Below are positions 58,552 to 64,000 of a stretch of 64,000 nucleotides of DNA, one piece after another. The stretch's first letter is position 1, and every line of letters starts with the position of its first letter. The notes beneath the pieces are model-generated. The model did no database searches and was not told the DNA's origin. It was given only the letters and a program-made list of their open reading frames with translations. The translations under genes and the position numbers were made by a program. The stretch comes from Fomitopsis serialis (taxonomy: Eukaryota; Basidiomycota; Agaricomycetes; Polyporales; Fomitopsidaceae), in NCBI RefSeq assembly GCF_022376445.1, contig NW_025955058.1, positions 62,001-126,000 of the forward strand. Direction: 5' to 3'.

Positions 58552-60765
58552 AGGAACGGACCATGTGTGAATGGCCGAAGGACAAGCCTGAGGGAGGGCG
58601 AGTAGGCAGTAGACATACAGGAACGCACAACAGAACACACGCCACCCGCGAGCGCAGAGGGCAAAAGCCCCGCGTACAAACACAGCCGACACGCAGAGCC
58701 ATACCGACGAGCAGCGATGACTGCAAGCGGACGGGAGCGAGCGGGTGACGGGGGAGGGCGAGCAGCTGGGAGAGACAGCCAAGCGGCTGGGAGACAGGCG
58801 AGGACGAGCAAACCGCAGGGCACGGACGGGCAATCGGATGGCGGAGGAGGGCGAGCACACGGCGAGGGAGGGCGAGTGGACGGCAAGGGAGGGCAAGCGG
58901 GTGGCGAGGGAGGGCGAGCAGCTAGAGAGACAGGCAAGCAGCTAGAAGACAGGCGAGAACGAGCGGACAGTGAGGCGCGTGCGCGAGCGAGCAGACGGCG
59001 GTGAAGGGCAGCAAGCGGCTAGGAGACAGGCGAGGACGAGTAGATGGCGGGCGCAGACGGGAGCGAGCAGGTGGCGGGGGAGGCGAGCGGCTGGGAGAGA
59101 CATGCAAGCAGCTGGGAGAGACATGCAAGCAGCTGGGAGACAGACGAGGACGAGTACACAGCGAACGAGGACGGAAGCGAGCAGATGGCGAGGGAGGGCA
59201 AGCAGCTGGGAGATAGGCGAGGACGGATGGACGGCATGCACAGGATACGGCGACGTGCAGCACAGGCTGCACAGCGCAAATGTCCACCGCAGGCACGCAG
59301 AGCTAACACCTTTTATGCAGACGCCTTTCATGTTGACCGAGTCAGCACCTTCGACACCTCGGGGGGCTCCGGGAGGCCTCCTTGGACGTCGGTAGCGTCC
59401 CTCGGTGTTGCAGCCTTCGATGCCTCCTTCGGGATCGTTGGCTTTGACACAACCTCCTGCGGCGTTGCAACCTTGCAGGCTTCCCGAGGCGTAAGCGGGC
59501 TGAGTTCCTCCCTCATCGGTGTCGGAGGTACAGTCGACCTCAATGGCTCTACCCTCAGAACTGCTGGGACCCAAGAAGTCGAGGGCGAGCAGGCATGAAG
59601 CCGAAGACGGAAGGGCAGGCCCGGGTGGGCGGTGGTCGGGTAAGAGGACAAATGCAGGCAGGAAAGAACGTGTTGGCGGGCGGGTGGTCGAGCTAGCAAC
59701 AGGGCGATCACGGGCGTACAAGAACACGCGGACAGGGTAGGGGTGAATGGGCGAGAGAAGAGCAACGAGAACGGGAGGGCAAGCTAACGAGAGGATGGGC
59801 ATACAGGAAAGACTGGCGATGCGGGTGCGAGAGGGCGGGCACGTGGGCATAAGAGGGTAAGCGGGTGGGCACGAGAGTGCAAGCAGGTAGGTGCGAGAGT
59901 GCAAGCAGGTAGGCGCGAGAGGATAAGCGGGCAAGCAAGAGGGCAACAGCGAAAGGGCGAGGGCGAGCCAGGGAGAAGGATGGGAATGGGCTGCAATGTG
60001 AGGCAGGGCGGGCGGGCCATTCAACAGGTGGGCGAACAAAGCAGGCGGGCGCGTAAGCTGAGCAAAGGAGACAGGGAGAGCGCGCGGGCGGGCGTGCAAG
60101 CAAAGAGGGCGAGGGCGGGCACGGACTGGCGGGACTGGCGGACAAATAGGCACTGCAAGTTGTTGCTTGTCAATGCATTTGCTCGAGCATGGTGACTGAA
60201 AACAGAAGCCGTCAGTAGGAATGCTAAAAACGACCGACCTTGGGTTTCACGCCTCTGCTTTCCTGTCTCTTCGTTCACCACTCCTACCCGTCATTCGTTC
60301 TGTCCCTCTTCCTCCGACTGTGCTCGGTTATTGTGCTCAGGCTTGCGCACTCGGGCTAGTGGGACGGCACGAATGCCTCGCGTCGGGATGGCAGTCAATG
60401 ACAGCTCCGCCTAACGGGTCGATATCAATTGTACTGCGGCCTCAATTGATGGCTCAAACGGTGTAGCCACATCACCGGTGTTAGTACCCAGTAAGCTTAA
60501 GTCGCCCGCCTCGGTCGGATCCTTATCAAGTGGTGAGCCAAATGGGACAAAGCGCAGGACCTTGCGTTCGCGCAACAGCCATCTGGTGGTACCGGTGCCA
60601 TCACAATATTTGGTGATGTGATCGAGAAAGCCCGAGTCGGGAGCCTGGGTCGTACTAGTCGAGCTCTATAGCCTTATCGTGAAGATGGTCAGAAGAATTG
60701 TCATCGATGTGCCATGCACATTCACAAACCTTTAAAGAAGGCCTATGGCCATGTTCACCTGCTGA
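58552..60765. other. Central spacer of the palindromic element
   Basis: The part up to about 60,150 is strongly purine-rich on the plus strand (GGGCGAG, GAGGGCGAGC, GGCAAGCGGG) with short direct repeats, such as the 21-bp unit AGCTGGGAGAGACATGCAAGC in tandem at about 59,090-59,135. On the minus strand at about 59,340-59,560 a Thr-Pro-x-Glu/Asp repeat (TPREACKVATPQEVVSKP) looks more gene-like than its surroundings. From about 60,200 to 60,760 composition is ordinary, with a minus-strand run reading CDGTGTTRWLLRERKVLRFV and PFGSPLDKDPTEAGDLSLLG. These two could be captured host fragments. No complete gene. Confidence 0.6.
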
Positions 60766-62602
60766 CGGCCATGTTTGCACACAGGGTATTCACCCTGTAT
60801 GCATATGGTCACTGTCCGTGTCCGTGTCGTGCTGGGCGTTGTCATGCCCTGTACCCGCCTTGTCACCCACTTGCTTGCTCACTTGCGCGCGCATGCTGTC
60901 CATCCATCGGCTGTCTGTGCACGTAGCGAATTGGCCCTACGTGCTCACGATCACTGTGTGCGTCGTGCTGTACGTTGCCCGGCCTCAGAGTTCTGCTCGC
61001 ACTGCTCTGTGACTGCACGTAGTAGATGTACAAGTCCCTGTACAAGTCCCTGTACAAGTAGTTGTACAAGTAGTTGTACAAGCCTTTGTACAAGCCCTTG
61101 TACAAGTCTTTGTACAAGCCTTGTACAAGCCCTTGTACAAGTCCTTGTACAAATCCCATGTACAAGCCCTTGTACAAGTCTTTGTACAAGCCTTTGTACA
61201 AGCCCTTGTACAAGTCACTGTACAAGTAGTTGTACAACTACTTGTACAAGTAGTTGTACCAGCCCTTGTACCAGCCCTTGTACAAGTAGCTGTACAAGTC
61301 TTTGTACAGTTGCACAGGTAGTTGTACAAGTCCCTGTACAAGTAGATGTACAAGTAGTTGTACAAGTTGTTATGTACAAGTAGATGTACAAGTAGTTGTA
61401 CAACTCCTTGTACAGTTGCACAGGTAGTTGTACAGTAGCAATACATATGCATGGCAGTTGTACAAGCATGTTACATGTCCTTGTACAATTACACTGTACA
61501 ATCACCTGCAACACCACTAATTGTCCCAATGTTCAGGCTGTACTATCCAGTGTATGTGCTTTATACATATACATGTACTACATATATTAGTCAGCCTGTC
61601 ACTGTATTGACTTGTCTGCCTATCCAAGTCATAGTCCAGTGTGATTGACCATGTTTACATATGCAGAGGCTGGTCCCAGATGGCATCAGTACTGATTTCT
61701 TTACAATCTGCTCTGAGTGGCACCCATTTGTTTGCAATCTTTCACAAGTGGCACACACATGTTTGCAATCTTTTAGGAGTGGCACACTTTCATTCACTAT
61801 CTTTGTTCCCTGAAAGATCACAAACATGATTTGTCACCCCCATGGTCACAATACTTCATGTATCTCTTCATGTGAGCTGTTGGAATTGAGAGGGTACACT
61901 GCAGCTAGGTGTGCCACTGCTATCTATTTCCAATACTTCATGCCCAAATCTTGAGTACAATGTTCCCAATATTTCAGGAGAAGAGTTTGTGGAGAGATCA
62001 TGAACAATGTTACACTTCAATCAGAGACACAAGCTTCAAAATTGCATTCTAATCCTATCACCATCTTTCTGCACACATGTGCTGTGATAGGATTGCAATC
62101 ATACTTTCCAATCTTTCATACCTAAAAGACAGTATTCACAGAACTCAAAACTTCCTTTGAAAGACCTTTGGAATACATTAGACATGGAGGATTGTGAAGC
62201 CTGTCACAATCATTTGTCAATATTACATGATGTGATTATGGAGAAACAAGATTGTAACTTATCACTCTGCAATCCTTTTGATGTCTGTTCACAATCAATT
62301 TGGCCCAAAATATTCATTCTGCATCTGAGAACTTTCTGCAAGCTTCTACATTGAAAGATCAGAGATGTTATGACCAAAACTCATTTCCAATCTTTACACC
62401 AATCTGTCTTCAATACTGCACACAGAATGATTCAAAACAATGTCTACAATCTTTTTAGGAATCTGTCTCCAATATTGTGCACACAATGATCGAACATAAT
62501 GTTTGCAATCATATTACTAATCATTCATACCAAATATGGGTAAAAAGATTCGAACTCTTTTCCCAATCTTTCGGGACGAAAGATTCCGACTCTCGCCCGG
62601 TG
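60766..62602 (-). repeat. Right inverted arm
   Basis: Reverse complement of the left arm, with the TTGTACAA array at about 61,024-61,500 and the AT-rich block to 62,602. One base shorter than the left arm. Confidence 0.93.
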
Positions 62603-62605
62603 TAG
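62603..62605 (+). other. Right target-site duplication (TAG)
   Basis: TAG directly after the right CCCGGTG terminus, matching the left flank. Confidence 0.65.
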
Positions 62606-63240
62606 CCTGATCAGTTCGACCCAGGAGATTATAGTTTTCCTTGTCCAATGGTGCGCGGTCACTCGTGTCCCGATGTGTTGGTGCTGACCTTGCCGAGTAA
62701 GTTTCTACGTTCATACTATATGGTCACGTACGTGCTCGTACATGATATCATCCCCGATATCATGATCTGAACCGCGAATTGGCTAAGTGATGAAACTACA
62801 AAGTCGACGACACAGTCTGCCTCTCATCCTCGCCGCGGTACACTCTATATTTTGATCATGGAACTAAGTTGCTGCTATTCTCACGTCGTGACTACGTTAT
62901 AGCTTATCCTCGTACTGATATCTTTGGGTCCGTGTTTGGCTCTTCTCGCATTGCTTTGCATTGAATAGTAGTGATTTAGCGTGCGGTATCGGTATGTAAT
63001 CTTGACTTCTTTTCTAGTTTCCTGCTTCTGACGAGAATAATGTATTTGCTAGGCACAACGTATCAATCGTAGGTATGCTACTTCAATTCACTGGCATCTG
63101 ATCTGATCTCGTCTGGACCATCCCACCAAGGACAACCACAACAAATGCTACCAGATTTCTCAGCAACGCGACAGTAAGGATTGACATAGATGCTCCTTAT
63201 TCAACCATCCTCATCGTTATAAGGTCCCGTCGCTCATACA
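62606..63240. other. Right flank of the element, probably degraded middle exons of the DUF6534 gene
   Basis: No clean frame. Hydrophobic runs occur but cannot be assigned with confidence. Confidence 0.4.
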
Positions 63241-64000
63241 ACTGCTGTCAAGTGCCATTGCGGATACGTATCTGACAGTGTCTCTGTGCTGGATTCTCCG
63301 TGGTTCTGGAAGTGGGCTTCCTAAGTACGTAGTCTGTTTGATGTGTCTGCATGCTGAGTTGGTGCACTTTGCTCATGCAGTGTCACTTTACAGCACCGCT
63401 GGGATAGTGTCGCAGCTGACACTGTATGCCATCAATCGTGGCGCCCTCACTTCGTCAGTGACTATCTACTGTGTCAACGGTGGTATGACTCGGAGCCTTA
63501 CGTGCCGCGGCAGGGTTACACAGCTGCTGTCATTTGGCACCGTGAATAATTCAGTTGCTGAGCTGATATGCTGACTCGCTAACAAACATCCGCTAGTACT
63601 TCATTGAGCTCTACCAAGGGTCATACATCATCGACATCTTCGACATTCCTGGAAGCGCACGTAGGTCAAGTATTTCGACGAAGATAAGCTATGATTGACG
63701 GGGTTGTTTCATAGTGTACGTCAACTCACTGCTCGCTGTGTAAGTGTATTCTGTGACATGTCCTCTCGGATCGCCCCGATTGAATGTGTTGCAGACTGAA
63801 TGTACGCCGACATATACGAGAGACTCTACACGTCTATTCCGATTTTGAGCTCAACGGCTCAGCTGGCGACTCGGGCCACCAGCCTTCGGTGCGCAATTCG
63901 CTACGAGCGACAGAGATGTGATTTGGGTTGCCAATGGTACACTAGATGCGGTCTGACAAACTCAGCGATGTCAATCTAACTTGTGCACATTGAATGAACG

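Larger units (their letters stand above)
56714..62602. mobile_element. 5.9-kb palindromic (long-inverted-repeat) DNA element, non-autonomous
   Basis: Two arms, 56714-58551 and 60766-62602, are inverted copies of each other over about 1.84 kb; I see only about two differences (an A-run length near 61,118 and a C/T near 58,490). Both ends begin CACCGGGCGAGAGTCGG and are flanked by TAG. The outer ~1.1 kb of each arm is AT-rich with a recurrent AAAGATTG(n)AAA motif; the inner ~0.5 kb is an array of TTGTACAA palindromes; the innermost ~250 bp are ordinary GC-rich sequence. The 2.2-kb centre is purine-biased. No transposase, integrase or helicase reading frame is visible. CACCG ends, a 3-bp target duplication and dense subterminal repeats point to a CACTA/EnSpm-type relationship (inference), but no family assignment is secure. 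Confidence 0.9.
56053..63921 (+). pseudogene. DUF6534 membrane-protein gene split by the palindromic element
   Basis: The 5' part: MSDFAKGLGCIFVSVTGY, intron, RVYSLFGVTIAQTIFYLSNY and RDDHLLLKVF, intron, AVGL joined to LLDMTVTMFYGYV, then roughly SSSGSTVSAITEIWQTRWLF up to about 56,535. The 3' part: TYLTVSLCWILRGSGSGLPK (63,263 on), intron, LTLYAINRGALTS, YFIELYQGSYIIDIFDIPGS (63,600), LYVNSLLAV, intron, LNVRRHIRETLHVYSDFELN and stop TGA at 63919-63921. These are the N- and C-terminal portions of one DUF6534 protein, same strand and correct order, separated by the 5.9-kb insertion at 56,714-62,602. Middle exons next to the insertion are poorly readable, so some decay preceded or followed the insertion. 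That both parts were one gene is inference from family order. Confidence 0.78.

Noticed and set aside
58942..60153. 403-codon minus-strand open frame (Pro/Ser/Arg/Leu-rich)
   Set aside because: Caused by the purine-biased spacer; low complexity, no domain.

Overview
This window is nuclear DNA of a filamentous basidiomycete (Agaricomycetes; a Polyporales-like fungus is my best guess). Genes are broken by many 45-70 nt GT..AG introns with CTAAC/CTGAC-type branch sites. It contains families typical of mushrooms: DUF6533/DUF6534 membrane proteins, a FunK1-like kinase, and a farnesylated (CaaX) mating pheromone precursor. No ribosomal RNA, convincing tRNA or CRISPR was seen. All gene models below were spliced by eye from protein-family conservation and splice signals.

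Region 1 (1-19.3 kb) is mostly housekeeping: a secreted FAD/berberine-bridge oxidase (-), then a divergent pair NSE3 (SMC5/6 complex, -) and MAD1 (spindle checkpoint, +), an AT-rich non-coding island (8.0-9.45 kb), an Msb1/Mug8-domain polarity protein (+), a small signal-peptide/TM protein (-) and a cyclophilin (+).

Region 2 (21.6-38.6 kb): an oligopeptide transporter of the OPT family (-), a 39-residue CaaX pheromone precursor (-), two tandem dynamin-like GTPases (-) each preceded by a copy of SDH4 (one intact, one a truncated pseudogene), and the adrenodoxin reductase ARH1 (+), divergent from intact SDH4.

Region 3 (39-64 kb) is accessory-like and rearranged. A FunK1-like kinase gene (47.1-49.3 kb, -) has a decayed inverted copy (38.96-40.09 kb, +). 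Together they bracket an AT-hook protein, a decayed DUF6534 gene and the Cdc48 cofactor SHP1/p47. Then come a DUF6533 membrane protein, a decayed alpha/beta-hydrolase (proline iminopeptidase-like) and a Sec14 protein.

The most striking object is at 56,714-62,602: a 5.9-kb palindromic mobile element. It has ~1.84-kb nearly identical inverted arms, CACCG termini, a 3-bp TAG target duplication, dense TTGTACAA arrays in the arms and no recognisable transposase. It sits inside a DUF6534 gene whose 5' half (56.05-56.5 kb) and 3' half (63.2-63.9 kb) lie on either side.

A second cross-cutting result: several otherwise well-conserved genes (NSE3, OPT, ARH1, SHP1, kinase) each need one or two single-base insertions, nearly always in a homopolymer, to restore the family reading frame. 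This looks more like uncorrected homopolymer error in the assembly than parallel pseudogenisation.
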